DNA from: DASRAJ01 sp035638255
GTDB taxonomy: Bacteria; Bacteroidota; Bacteroidia; Chitinophagales; UBA10324
Assembly: GCA_035638255.1 (NCBI GenBank)
Contig: DASRAJ010000098.1
Location: 131,533-195,532 of the forward strand
Direction of reading: 5' to 3'
Length of the DNA: 64,000 bases
Position numbers and translations under genes: made by a program. Numbering within the stretch: the stretch's first letter is position 1; each line of letters opens with the position of its first letter. Under the pieces are notes generated by a model. That model was not told where the DNA came from, searched no databases, and saw nothing but the letters and a program-made list of their open reading frames with translations. Below, piece after piece: positions 42,455 to 52,385 of the stretch.

Positions 42455-42486
42455 AAAAAAGAGCTGCAAGTGAGGCAGCTCTTTTA
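42455..42486. terminator. bidirectional intrinsic terminator
   Basis: An 11-bp stem, AAAAGAGCTGC / GCAGCTCTTTT, lies between convergent genes, with A and T runs on both sides. Confidence 0.85.
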
Positions 42487-42511
42487 CCGTTCAAATTACT
42501 CGATGATGACT

Positions 42512-44335
42512 TTAATGTTGAATAATTATTTTTTGAGTTTGAATTATGTCTCCGGTCTGGATTTCGCACAAGTAAATGCCTGAAGGAATATCAGAGCAAT
42601 TCACATTGAGTAGATGAATACCTGATTCCATTTTTTGATTTTCAGCAATTGATCTAAATTTTCTGCCTGTGACATCCATTAGGTAAACAGATATATCATT
42701 TACATCCGGCACAACAATTTGAATTCCTAATTCAGTGGAAGCTGGGTTGGGGTTTATCTTGAATTTTAGAGATGGAATTGCTTCTTCATCATCCGCGCTA
42801 ATTTTTGCATTACTTCCACAGTCAACTTTTGTTTGCGAGCAAATTTGATAATTGTTGTATGCTGTTCTTTGGACAGCCAGCGAAAATCTTTTGTAGTTGT
42901 CAATAGTTTTTCTTTCTAAGGGCGTGGATTCAGGAGATTCATCTATAGTAGTGACATTATCACCCGGGCAATAGTCACTGCATGTTGCTCCGTTAAAATA
43001 GGAATGCATCATGTATGAGTCAGAATATAATCCTGCGTTGAGCATATTTCCGAATAATCTGATTCCCGGAGCTGACATAGTCGTAGTTGCGTAATCAATC
43101 CCAAACTGATGATCGTTGTAAGGATATACTTGCTGGTAATTATACCACGCGATGCCAATGCCATTATTGTCGGTTTTGCAAATCGAATTTGTTTTGACAC
43201 CCACCGCGTCTCCATGAAGACCGGCAAGATAATATTCGGCCGTCCCCTGATCATTGATACGCTCAATAACATCTGTTGCTTTACTCAAGCCATCATATCC
43301 GCTGCTATAGTGGTGGCGCAATATCTTATCGAAAATAATAGTTCCTAAGGTATCCATTTTTATGAGCCATGAGTCCCAGCCGGCAGTTCCGGATTCCCCG
43401 TTTGTAAACCCGGCGATGATCAGGTTCTTATCGTCAGTAGGTTTAATGGCCCTCAACTCTTCCTGATTTCCTCCATTAAGATCAAGTTCACGCGCGAACT
43501 GTATATCTCCTACAGGATTTAATTTCATAATTAAAGCATTCTGATTCGTTGGATCACCATTATAATAATAGCTGCCAACTACAAATAACTCTCCTGTTGT
43601 AGGGTCTTCTGCAATGGCCTTTCCGATACAGAAATTGTTAAGCGTATTGGAAAAGCCCGGATCAAAGTGGTACATCTTGCTCCACACAGGATTCATTGCT
43701 GCATCAAACTTCATGACGATCACTTTAGAATGTGATGTACCTTTTGACGTACCGCAAGCAATGAAATATCCGGGATCAGATTGTGAAGCGATCACGCAAT
43801 TGAATTCATCAGCACCACCGAAATCGAAACGGTATTTATTGGTGGCAGCTCCGCCCGAAGTAATCTTAGTCACGAGCGCGTCAGCTCCGCCTGGTACAGT
43901 TGAGCCGGTAATCGAATTAGATGCAACCAGGCCTACTGCAATATAACCACCAGTACCGAGGCCGTTATCAATTTCGCAGATAGAATGTCCCGCTGAATGC
44001 AACCAGGCGGTAGATCCGTTTTTAGCGAAAGCATAGCCATAATTCTGATTCACAGTTGATCCGGTTTTAGTGGTCTTAATGAAGCGAAGCTCGTCGGATT
44101 GCGCAGTGGCATCGTACATGTGTGCACTTATTGTGTATCCAACTCCCACATTGGAGTATTTATCTAAATCGCCGGCTGTATAATTCTGGCGGGTGCATAA
44201 ACCGTCTACGAGAACTTCCGGACGGTAGTTAGCTCTATTTGCAGCAGCTACATCGTAATTGAAATAGCTCTGGAAGTATTGAGCATTTGCAAGTGTGCTT
44301 TGAAGCACGATGAATACTAAATGAATCTTTTTCAT
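42512..44335 (-). CDS. secreted propeller protein with T9SS domain, likely regulon member
   Basis: A 607-residue exported protein. Signal peptide ends near LANAQYF. The chain up to about residue 440 shows repeats of the ITSGGAATNKYRFDFGG / VVGSYYYNGDPTNQNALIMKLNPVGDIQFARELDLNGG kind, each about 55-60 residues, typical of a surface beta-propeller. Cysteines (SICKTDNNG, TCSDYCPG, ICSQTKVDCG) may form disulfides. The last 80 residues (FKINPNPASTELGIQIVVPD to QKIIIQH) are a type A T9SS domain. The gene has its own 5' region with two copies of the proposed operator, the nearer one 18 bp before a -7-like box. Role unknown, probably surface binding. Confidence 0.92.
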   Translation of the reverse strand: MKKIHLVFIVLQSTLANAQYFQSYFNYDVAAANRANYRPEVLVDGLCTRQNYTAGDLDKYSNVGVGYTISAHMYDATAQSDELRFIKTTKTGSTVNQNYGYAFAKNGSTAWLHSAGHSICEIDNGLGTGGYIAVGLVASNSITGSTVPGGADALVTKITSGGAATNKYRFDFGGADEFNCVIASQSDPGYFIACGTSKGTSHSKVIVMKFDAAMNPVWSKMYHFDPGFSNTLNNFCIGKAIAEDPTTGELFVVGSYYYNGDPTNQNALIMKLNPVGDIQFARELDLNGGNQEELRAIKPTDDKNLIIAGFTNGESGTAGWDSWLIKMDTLGTIIFDKILRHHYSSGYDGLSKATDVIERINDQGTAEYYLAGLHGDAVGVKTNSICKTDNNGIGIAWYNYQQVYPYNDHQFGIDYATTTMSAPGIRLFGNMLNAGLYSDSYMMHSYFNGATCSDYCPGDNVTTIDESPESTPLERKTIDNYKRFSLAVQRTAYNNYQICSQTKVDCGSNAKISADDEEAIPSLKFKINPNPASTELGIQIVVPDVNDISVYLMDVTGRKFRSIAENQKMESGIHLLNVNCSDIPSGIYLCEIQTGDIIQTQKIIIQH

Positions 44336-44372
44336 TGTTTTTAGTTTTTAGGTTTGAAAAATTATTGAATGT

Positions 44373-44420
44373 CAAAGATGCATTTTCAAAACCCCCATCG
44401 TCAATCACCAAAAGCGGTGA
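44373..44420 (-). promoter_or_regulatory. proposed operator plus -7 box before the 42512-44335 gene
   Basis: On the minus strand, TCACC-N6-GGTGATTGACG (44420 down to 44399) is followed after 18 bp by CATCTTTG (44380-44373), a -7-like box. The same motif and spacing occur before the 53833-54948 gene. Confidence 0.7.
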
Positions 44421-44483
44421 AAAAAAACTATCCTTTTAAAGATGAAATCATAGTTTTCCTTTTGAAGAGTTTGTAAGGAGTAA

Positions 44484-44504
44484 TCTAATCACCTAATTGA
44501 GGTA
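44484..44504 (-). promoter_or_regulatory. second, weaker operator-like motif
   Basis: TACCTCAATTAGGTGATTAG, minus strand, keeps the ACC-N7-GGTGATT pattern of the stronger site about 85 bp downstream. It could be an auxiliary site. Confidence 0.35.
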
Positions 44505-44622
44505 TTTCTATAATTAAGACCGTTAGGCAGAGTCATAAGAAAAAGTGGTAACGTAAGATAAATGAGTTGAAAAATTTGTTTTCATCTCATTGAAGCTTTA
44601 GTTAGCAAATTTTATAGGGTTC

Positions 44623-47600
44623 TTATTGACAGACCAGCTTATAATAATTAGACTGATTTTCAATTTCAGCTTTCAGAAAATAGATGCCTCTGGCTAATTC
44701 ATTGCTTTCCATGACGCACTTATGATTTCCTTCCGAGAACCTGCCCTCACATATACTTGTGATATTTTTCCCAATAACATCTGTCAACGATAATTTTACA
44801 AATGATTCTTTTGGAAGGTACCATTCACACACTGTAGCACTGCTAAACGGATTAGGGCTAATTTTTAAATTGAAATCCTGAGGGGTTGCAGCACTAACCG
44901 GAAAACTAAGTGTTGTAGTTGCATCAGGATTGGTATCGGGATATGGCGGATCATCTTCAATATTTCCAACATTGTCACGGGCAATGCTATAAAACTCATA
45001 TTTATTTCCCATTTCTCCTTTAAATAAAAAAGAGTCCTTTTTAAAACCGGCAAGCCAGGGAATATATTCACTATCATTGACCGAAACATAAATTTTGTAA
45101 TTCATGATTCCCGCATCGGCATCTGTTCCTGACCAATGCACCATGAATGTGGAGTCATATATATAATCCTGTAAAGCCAACACATTGCTTTCCGGTTTAA
45201 CGGTATCTATGGTGTTAATCCAAACAGGCGTGTTTATAGGTGCATTATTGTCGAACGTGATTTCGGCATCATTTGCAATTACAGTCAAATGTGGCAGACC
45301 CTCTTTTGGTTTAACATGATACGAAAGGAAAGCTTCGCCTTCCGGAGCATTTACATTAGGAGGAAGAAATCCATCAAAAGGATTGGTTACATTATCAAGA
45401 GTTGCTGTGTCACGGGAAAGAAACTTCCATGTTATAAGTCCGGTGCTGGTGTCAAGCTCGAATATTGTTCTGAGGAAACAATTTCTGATAGGTCTTAAGT
45501 CAAAATCGTGAACGAAAGATTGCTTCTCAATGCCGGAGACGAATGTTGAATCTCCGATTCCAAAGCCATTGAAGCGAAGTGTTGATATATCAAGAGTTGC
45601 TGTGTCAAGCTGATCGATAATTACAACTTCATTTGCAGGAGCAGTTGCAGTGTCTGCATTTTCAAAATTGATGTTGTAGAAAAGTGTTTGCGTGTTTGAA
45701 ATAAAGTTTTGAGAGTTTATGCCAGATATACCTGTTTTAATATTTGGATCCATAGAAGTAATAACGTTAATTGACAAATCACCTAAAAGATCTTTGTCGA
45801 TACATTCTGAAAAACATTTAGCAAAAGGTTTAACATTATCAAAAGCATCCCAGACGTCTTTAAGAAATTCCCATCCTCCTCCTACATGTTCTAACGCAGC
45901 ATCGTCGACAGAGATTGGAGTGCAATTAAAGACATAATCCACCATTCGATCTCCTGCGTCATACAATAAATTTGCCCATCTTTTTAAATCCGTCAATTGA
46001 ATTTGGAGCGGATCAGTATTAATTATATCTTCCTTAAGTTCTATTAGATATGGGAGACCATAACTAGCTTCGTCAAGTTGACTTGAGCAGTCTTGAAGCT
46101 TTGGAGCGAAATAATTATCTAAACAATTCAGTAAATCACAGTCCCCTCCTCTTACTTTAGCATATTCATTTCCTGACAACATTGACACTGAGTCAGGGCT
46201 TACGATAGGTGTTGCATATATGTAAGTTTTTAAATCAAATTGATCTATATAGATTGATTTAAGCAACAGACTGATGGTATATGTCCGACCGGGTAAGATA
46301 TAAGGAATCATAAAGACGTTGCTTGCTACCGAATCATTTAATATTGAATCCCACGAGACCCAAAAATGATTTGCCGGAGCGGAATCAATCACAGCTTGCG
46401 CCAATTGGTAAAAGCCACTTGTATCGATCTCCGTTAGCATTGAAATATCCTTATCACCCTTTGTCTCAATGTAAACCATTACTCCAAAACCAATTTCATT
46501 TCCATTATTTCCAACTTGAATATCGTATTCACCAAATGCATTTATCAGAAGATCTTTATTGCCGGCAATCTCTAAAGTAGGTTCAAACTCTTTCGTTTCC
46601 TGAATTTCAAACCCATTTGAAAATGTATAAGTAGTACCAGTTGTGTCGGTTAGTACTACATCGCGATAACCAAGGGACTCATTTGAAAAGGTGAACAGTG
46701 CGCGAAGATGCGTGCTATCAAAATAGATAACTGTGTCAGCTTCAATGTCACTAAAACCATCACCGGCTAATGTAACTGTGGTTCCTGACAATAAATTGAC
46801 TCCATAAATATCTACAATGGAGTAAGTATCATTCCCCGAATAGTTAGGAACCACACTTTCAACTCCAGGAATATTTATTTGTGTTGTATATTGCGCATTA
46901 CCACAGGAGTTCGTTGCAGAGAGAGAAACATTGTATGTACCACCATGAGTATATGCATGACTTGGATTGAAAAGAGTGGATGCTACCGAGTCCTCCGAAT
47001 CACCAAATAACCATTCAGGGGTGACACCTGGATTTTCAGGGTATTCAAAGTAAACATCATTGCCCTCAATAAATGCCTGAAAGTGTACATCAGGAGATTC
47101 GTCAGCAGTGTCTTGAAGAAGCGTAATGTATAATTGTCCCGAAATAGGATTCCAACTCGATCCTGAAGTGTCAGGTGAAATACAGCTAAACTGGCCTGAG
47201 GGGGGGTCCATCGAGCCTATGACTAAAAAATCTTTTCCATTAGGAGAAATTATTCGTTCACATGTGCCATTGGAAGGATTTGAATGTCCAAATGATTTTG
47301 TCCAAATTATTGTCCCACTGCTATCAAACTTTAGCGCATATTGTGAATAAGCGGGTACAGTATCAGGCATGTAAGGAAGAATAGCGGTACTATTGACATT
47401 ACGACCAATTACAACTATTTCAGATTGATCATTTACAATTAAGTCGTTGGCTTTAGCCCTATATAATAAGTAAGTATTATCAGAATAATTTCGAAACCAC
47501 ACTACATTTCCATCGGGATCAAATTTGAATAGAACATAATCCCCGTTAGGTATATCATAGAAATCCAGATCTATTTGGAATGGATACAGGACAGTACCAC

Positions 47601-48522
47601 AGACTAAATATGAATTTCCCGATTGGTCGCCATTAACCGCATAGCCACCTTCCCCAAAGATGTCAAAATTAATTTCTCCTAAAGATTTTCCCCAAATAAA
47701 ATTCCCATTTGAATCTGTTCTCAGAATATACGCAGGATCAGGTATGCTATATGCTATTATGGAATCAGTTCCTATACTTAAATTACCATCCCACATAAGC
47801 CCTAAAATTATCATGTCTCCATTGGATAAAACCTTCAACATTCTTACAGGATCCCAATCCGGCATCGCCCCCGCTGAAACCATAGTGAATAATAGAATCG
47901 AATTTCCGGCGGTATCAATCTTATAAACATTCTCAATTGTTGTCAGGGTATCAATAGTTGTATAATAAAAAAAGGAACCTCGTACATCAAATGTCCTGTA
48001 ATAGTGGCAACATCCACTATCATATGACTTTCCCGCTGCGAAGGTTTTAATAGGGTGCCCTGATGTATCGAGAATTATTAGCTGTTGAAAACTCAAGAAA
48101 GGAAAGGTTGTATCAGGAAATTGAATTGCCGTTGTGGTATCAGTTTCTCTTTCCACGATCAACCAAATATTATCGTTCGCATCAATTCGAATTCCTCTGG
48201 TAACTTCTGACCAATAATTATAATTACCGACATAAAAAGGAATTGCCCAAACGAGAGTTCCTGCAGGGGAATACTTCATTAGAATATTGTTACCGTTACC
48301 TCCTCCTATAGCTTGTATAGTGTCATTATCTATCACCATCGTCCCATCGAAATAACCAAGAGCATAGGAATTACCCGAATGGTCCTGGGCAATATCAATA
48401 GGCATGAAGTAACCCTGTCCACTTGTGTAAGTGTACTTTGGCTTTACCCAATCGAAATGTTGAGCGTGCGATTGAAAGCCAATGATTACAATTGCGAAGA
48501 GAAGACAAAACTGATGTTTCAT
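44623..48522 (-). CDS. large secreted mosaic protein with propeller, PKD and T9SS domains
   Basis: A 1299-residue exported protein. After a signal peptide ending near FQSHAQHF comes a beta-propeller region (about 20-460, FDIAQDHSGNSYALGYFDG and similar). A PKD domain follows (about 480-550, PEWLFGDSEDS), then an IPT/TIG-like segment (about 555-645). A conserved block of about 170 residues seen in other Bacteroidota surface proteins follows (SMDPNIKTGISGINSQNFISN to FDNNAPINTPVWINTID), then an FN3-like segment (about 1120-1210) and a T9SS type A domain (ISPNPFSSATVCEWYLPKESF to NYYKLVCQ). No catalytic motif is visible. It lies 98 bp downstream of the 48620-52351 gene on the same strand. Confidence 0.9.
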   Translation of the reverse strand: MKHQFCLLFAIVIIGFQSHAQHFDWVKPKYTYTSGQGYFMPIDIAQDHSGNSYALGYFDGTMVIDNDTIQAIGGGNGNNILMKYSPAGTLVWAIPFYVGNYNYWSEVTRGIRIDANDNIWLIVERETDTTTAIQFPDTTFPFLSFQQLIILDTSGHPIKTFAAGKSYDSGCCHYYRTFDVRGSFFYYTTIDTLTTIENVYKIDTAGNSILLFTMVSAGAMPDWDPVRMLKVLSNGDMIILGLMWDGNLSIGTDSIIAYSIPDPAYILRTDSNGNFIWGKSLGEINFDIFGEGGYAVNGDQSGNSYLVCGTVLYPFQIDLDFYDIPNGDYVLFKFDPDGNVVWFRNYSDNTYLLYRAKANDLIVNDQSEIVVIGRNVNSTAILPYMPDTVPAYSQYALKFDSSGTIIWTKSFGHSNPSNGTCERIISPNGKDFLVIGSMDPPSGQFSCISPDTSGSSWNPISGQLYITLLQDTADESPDVHFQAFIEGNDVYFEYPENPGVTPEWLFGDSEDSVASTLFNPSHAYTHGGTYNVSLSATNSCGNAQYTTQINIPGVESVVPNYSGNDTYSIVDIYGVNLLSGTTVTLAGDGFSDIEADTVIYFDSTHLRALFTFSNESLGYRDVVLTDTTGTTYTFSNGFEIQETKEFEPTLEIAGNKDLLINAFGEYDIQVGNNGNEIGFGVMVYIETKGDKDISMLTEIDTSGFYQLAQAVIDSAPANHFWVSWDSILNDSVASNVFMIPYILPGRTYTISLLLKSIYIDQFDLKTYIYATPIVSPDSVSMLSGNEYAKVRGGDCDLLNCLDNYFAPKLQDCSSQLDEASYGLPYLIELKEDIINTDPLQIQLTDLKRWANLLYDAGDRMVDYVFNCTPISVDDAALEHVGGGWEFLKDVWDAFDNVKPFAKCFSECIDKDLLGDLSINVITSMDPNIKTGISGINSQNFISNTQTLFYNINFENADTATAPANEVVIIDQLDTATLDISTLRFNGFGIGDSTFVSGIEKQSFVHDFDLRPIRNCFLRTIFELDTSTGLITWKFLSRDTATLDNVTNPFDGFLPPNVNAPEGEAFLSYHVKPKEGLPHLTVIANDAEITFDNNAPINTPVWINTIDTVKPESNVLALQDYIYDSTFMVHWSGTDADAGIMNYKIYVSVNDSEYIPWLAGFKKDSFLFKGEMGNKYEFYSIARDNVGNIEDDPPYPDTNPDATTTLSFPVSAATPQDFNLKISPNPFSSATVCEWYLPKESFVKLSLTDVIGKNITSICEGRFSEGNHKCVMESNELARGIYFLKAEIENQSNYYKLVCQ

Positions 48523-48619
48523 TGGATTTGCTTTTGTGATCGGAAATGTAGTAACAAGTTTTGAAATCTAATGTGATTTTTTTTGACATACTTATTTATC
48601 TTTCTTCCTGATTTCAACA

Positions 48620-51600
48620 CTACTCAAAGATTAGTTTTCTCATCTCCGTTTCGCCATCAATACTAATCTTGAGAAAATATAAGCCTGATGATAATTGCTC
48701 GCGGTGTAAATCAAACTGAAGATTTCCCTGAGTAAAATATTGATCACAAATAGACTTCAATTCTCTTCCCGCTAAATCATAGAGTGAAATTCTGACTTCA
48801 GCGTCTCGACTCAACTCGATGCGGACAGTTGCAGAGGCAGTGGCCGGATTCGGATAAATGCTGATTTGGTTTTGTTGCATTGATGCAGATCCATCCATTC
48901 TGCATGACTTTGTAACAGTAGTTCCCGTTGATATCTTGCTGCAGTTATTGGAATTAGTGACAACGACTTTGTAAGTACCTTTCTTAGTTACTTTATATAC
49001 CTGATTCGTTGCACCGATAATTATGTTTGGTCCCTTTCTCCATTGATAAGTATATCCTACACCGCCATTGGCCTGAAGATCAACGTAACCGGCAGTGCAA
49101 ATGTCAAGATCACCAAGAGGTGTTATGGTAGCATCAGGAAGAGCCATCAAAGAAACAGTGGTCGAATTCGAAATAGATACACAATCAAAACCATTTGTTT
49201 CCCTTACTTTATATGTGGCAGCTTTTTGAGCAGAATAAGTACTGTTAGTCGCTCCTGAAATGTTTTTCGTGTTCTTAATCCATTGGTAAGAAATTCCATC
49301 ACCTTCATTGGCTGTTAAGATAACGGATGATCCATCACATATCGGGACAAATCCTGGCGGAGTTATATGTGCTGTGATGGCATTCTCATCTATAAGCCCA
49401 TTGCAGTTATCATCAATTCCATTACACAAGTCGGCAGCCCCCGGGTTGATTGATGCATTGCCTTCATCGCAATCTCCTCCGCAGGAAGTATAGCCATCGC
49501 CGTCAATATCAAAACCTTCATCAACTGCTCCATCACAGTCATTATCCAAACCATCGCATATTTCAGAAAGGTGATGACATCCTTTGTCATCGCGAACGCA
49601 TAGAACATGATTGAATACTACCACAATATCTCCCTGGGGTCCGGCAAATAATGGATAATCCTTTCCTCCCGGAAGATCATATTTTGGATCACTTCTCTGT
49701 GATCCTGCTCCATGTACATCATATAACGCTGAATCTCCTGATCCGGTTGGATCGAAATAACCTTGCGCCTCGCCAAAGGCAATGTAATCGGCAGTCTGGT
49801 AAATATTAAAGGGATCTCCTGATGTTGGAGAGAAATCAAGATGTGGTGACGAACTCCACAGATATGGGTATTGACCGGGATTATCTAAGTAGTCGTCGAT
49901 CGTTGACAGTGTAAACATTGGATTAATTGCCGGTGATGAAGTTGCATCAGGGCATCTCGTATAGTCAACAATACTTTGTAATTGCTTCGCATCGGGTAAA
50001 TACCAATCGGTATGCCCGGCAAGAGTGAGATTCTCTGCATAATGAAGAGCGCCCTTCCAATCACGCTCAACTCCATCATCTTCTTGTTGCCACATTAATC
50101 CGGTAGCCAGATCTGTAATTGTACCATCTCCATTGTCAACAAAATTATTGATGCCGTAATCGGGATTGCCGCGAACCATTCTGAAATACATCTTACTCAG
50201 CGAACCGTCTGATAAGTATTTTGGGTATCCCTTGATCCTTCCATCAACAAAATTGACCCCGAACACCGTAGTGTCACCATCCATCGTAAGGCATTTATAT
50301 TGGGTTGAGGTCAGGACTTGAGCATCTATTTCGCGAGCGGTAGGATCAAGATCGCATCCCGATGGTGGTTCGGTGCCGAGGGACTGATCGAAATATCGTG
50401 TGTCAATAAAAAATGCCGACCCCGCTAATTCGCCTTCAACGTCACCTGTAAATTGTATTAATGAATATAGTTCTTTAATGGTAGGAACACGCCAGTCAGT
50501 ATATCCCCCGGTTGTCAACGCATCTGCTTTTTCAAAGGCCTCATACCAGGTTATCTGACAACCCATATCCTTCTCCCACATTAACCCTGTTATATTATCT
50601 GTGATTGTTCCATCTCCGTTGTTGGTGTACGATGGAACATTTCCCGGATAAGTAGCATCCTGACCATAATAATCATGACCTGGTTCTGGCTCGGATATAA
50701 TTGCATCATTGCTATAGTACTCGGTTACACCTGTTCCAACAATATTATAACTGCCGGGTGCACACATATCAATCGTACAAGCATCACCATCATCACAAGT
50801 GAGAGGTGTTCCTGGTATGCAATGTCCGGTCGCCGGATCGCACGTCTCAATGCCATTGCAGGGATTGCCATCATCGCAACTTATAGGAAGCTCCTCATAA
50901 CATCCACCACTAACCGGATTACAGGTCTTAAGGCCATTGCAATAATTAGCATCGCTACAATCACAGCCCAGTTTGACAATCCAGAAATCAAATTGTCCTT
51001 TTGAATTTACAGAGACATCGCACGTTTTTGTACTGTTGGTTGATCCGGCAAGAATGTAACCTCCATCCTTCGATTGTTCTAAATGAAAATAATGAGTGAC
51101 AGAACCTGTTGCACCATCACTATTATCACCACCATAATCGGAGTCCCAGGCCTTATTCCCGTCAGCATCTAATTGCACAATCCAGTAATCAAAATTGCTG
51201 CTGCCTCCTGCAGTTCCGCCACATCGGTCAACGGTTTTATCACCCGTGATTCGCGAATTGGAAGCACCACCAAGAATAAAACCACTTTGCCTGGTTTCCA
51301 GAACATTTGCCAGCACTTCATTATTGCTGCCACCAAATCGGTGATCCCAAACCTTAGTACCGTCGGAAATAATTTTTACCGCCCAATAGTCTCTTACTCC
51401 CCGGAGATTCTCTGTCTTATCTCCTGAGATACCGGATTTTGAATGACCTCCAAGTAAGTATCCGTCGATCGTTTGTACCGCAGATTGCAGCACGTCATCA
51501 TCGCTGCCGCCGTAACAGGCATCCCATTCCTTAATTCCATCATCATCAACTTTAACGATCCAATAATCACTTAGCCCTCGCGCAGAACAGCTTCTATCAC

Positions 51601-52351
51601 CGGATGCCACTGAAGAAGAGCTGCCACCAAGAAGATATCCCCCATCGCGTGAGGGAATAATTGCAGCTAAGTCGTCAGCCAGATTTCCACCAAAGCGTGC
51701 ATCATAAATTTTATTTCCAGCTACATCCACATGAATGATCCAAAAGTCTTTCCCCCCGCGTGAAGATGCAGTCTTATCACAGATAGCTCCACCACTGGTG
51801 GATCCACCTATCATATATCCGCCATTGTTAGCGAGACAAATGCCACCAAAGAAATCGTTCATATCAGTTCCGTAACTCTTATCCCATTGCTTATATCCAT
51901 CTGCATCTACCTTAATGATCCATAAATCTTTTAATCCACATGATGTCGTTGACTTGTCCCCATCATTGGCTGACGCTGATTGTCCACCCAGCAAGAAACC
52001 TCCATCCGGCGTTTGAATTGCCTGGAACAGTTCATCATCCATAGAACCACCGTATCGTTTATCCCATTCCTTTGAACCATCACTACTAAGTTTCAGAATC
52101 CAATAATCTTTTCCTCCGCGGGATGGATCGGAAACATCTCCGACATTATCAGAGGACGTTGATCCTGCAAGGAGATATCCGCCATCTTCGGTTACAAGAA
52201 CGAACTCACAAAAATCCTGGAGGTTTCCGCCATAGCGGTAGTCCCATTGTTTGGTGAGCTGGGCGGATGTCGGGATTGGACAAAATAGAGTGATTAGAAG
52301 TAATCCTGATAAGATTGAAATTATTCTTTGAGAGATAGGTAAAGGTTTCAT
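48620..52351 (-). CDS. very large secreted mosaic protein: propeller, MopE-like motif, DUF1566, Ig-like and T9SS domains
   Basis: A protein of 1243 residues from Met at 52351 (MKPLPISQR), with a signal peptide ending near PTSAQLT. Seven repeats of about 58 residues (YWILKLSSDGSKEWDKRYGGSMDDELFQAIQTPDGGFLLGG) give a propeller up to about residue 460. Cys-rich repeats follow (DDGNPCNGIETCDPATGHC). Then come two DUF1566-like units (DGTITDNITGLMWEKD and DWRVPTIKELYSL; and again DGTITDLATGLMWQQ). A metal-binding MopE-like motif (CDGLDNDCDGAVDEGFDIDGDGYTSCGGDC) and Ig-like repeats precede the T9SS domain (ISIYPNPATASATVRIEL to EMRKLIFE). Probable operon partner of the protease upstream (34 bp). Confidence 0.92.
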   Translation of the reverse strand: MKPLPISQRIISILSGLLLITLFCPIPTSAQLTKQWDYRYGGNLQDFCEFVLVTEDGGYLLAGSTSSDNVGDVSDPSRGGKDYWILKLSSDGSKEWDKRYGGSMDDELFQAIQTPDGGFLLGGQSASANDGDKSTTSCGLKDLWIIKVDADGYKQWDKSYGTDMNDFFGGICLANNGGYMIGGSTSGGAICDKTASSRGGKDFWIIHVDVAGNKIYDARFGGNLADDLAAIIPSRDGGYLLGGSSSSVASGDRSCSARGLSDYWIVKVDDDGIKEWDACYGGSDDDVLQSAVQTIDGYLLGGHSKSGISGDKTENLRGVRDYWAVKIISDGTKVWDHRFGGSNNEVLANVLETRQSGFILGGASNSRITGDKTVDRCGGTAGGSSNFDYWIVQLDADGNKAWDSDYGGDNSDGATGSVTHYFHLEQSKDGGYILAGSTNSTKTCDVSVNSKGQFDFWIVKLGCDCSDANYCNGLKTCNPVSGGCYEELPISCDDGNPCNGIETCDPATGHCIPGTPLTCDDGDACTIDMCAPGSYNIVGTGVTEYYSNDAIISEPEPGHDYYGQDATYPGNVPSYTNNGDGTITDNITGLMWEKDMGCQITWYEAFEKADALTTGGYTDWRVPTIKELYSLIQFTGDVEGELAGSAFFIDTRYFDQSLGTEPPSGCDLDPTAREIDAQVLTSTQYKCLTMDGDTTVFGVNFVDGRIKGYPKYLSDGSLSKMYFRMVRGNPDYGINNFVDNGDGTITDLATGLMWQQEDDGVERDWKGALHYAENLTLAGHTDWYLPDAKQLQSIVDYTRCPDATSSPAINPMFTLSTIDDYLDNPGQYPYLWSSSPHLDFSPTSGDPFNIYQTADYIAFGEAQGYFDPTGSGDSALYDVHGAGSQRSDPKYDLPGGKDYPLFAGPQGDIVVVFNHVLCVRDDKGCHHLSEICDGLDNDCDGAVDEGFDIDGDGYTSCGGDCDEGNASINPGAADLCNGIDDNCNGLIDENAITAHITPPGFVPICDGSSVILTANEGDGISYQWIKNTKNISGATNSTYSAQKAATYKVRETNGFDCVSISNSTTVSLMALPDATITPLGDLDICTAGYVDLQANGGVGYTYQWRKGPNIIIGATNQVYKVTKKGTYKVVVTNSNNCSKISTGTTVTKSCRMDGSASMQQNQISIYPNPATASATVRIELSRDAEVRISLYDLAGRELKSICDQYFTQGNLQFDLHREQLSSGLYFLKISIDGETEMRKLIFE

Positions 52352-52385
52352 GGGCGATATTTTTCTGTTTTCTGTTCTAAATTTC

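Noticed and set aside
48523..48619. Operator upstream of the 1299-residue secreted protein
   Set aside because: A TACATTTC -7-like box exists but no GGTGATTGA-type sequence lies 18 bp before it.
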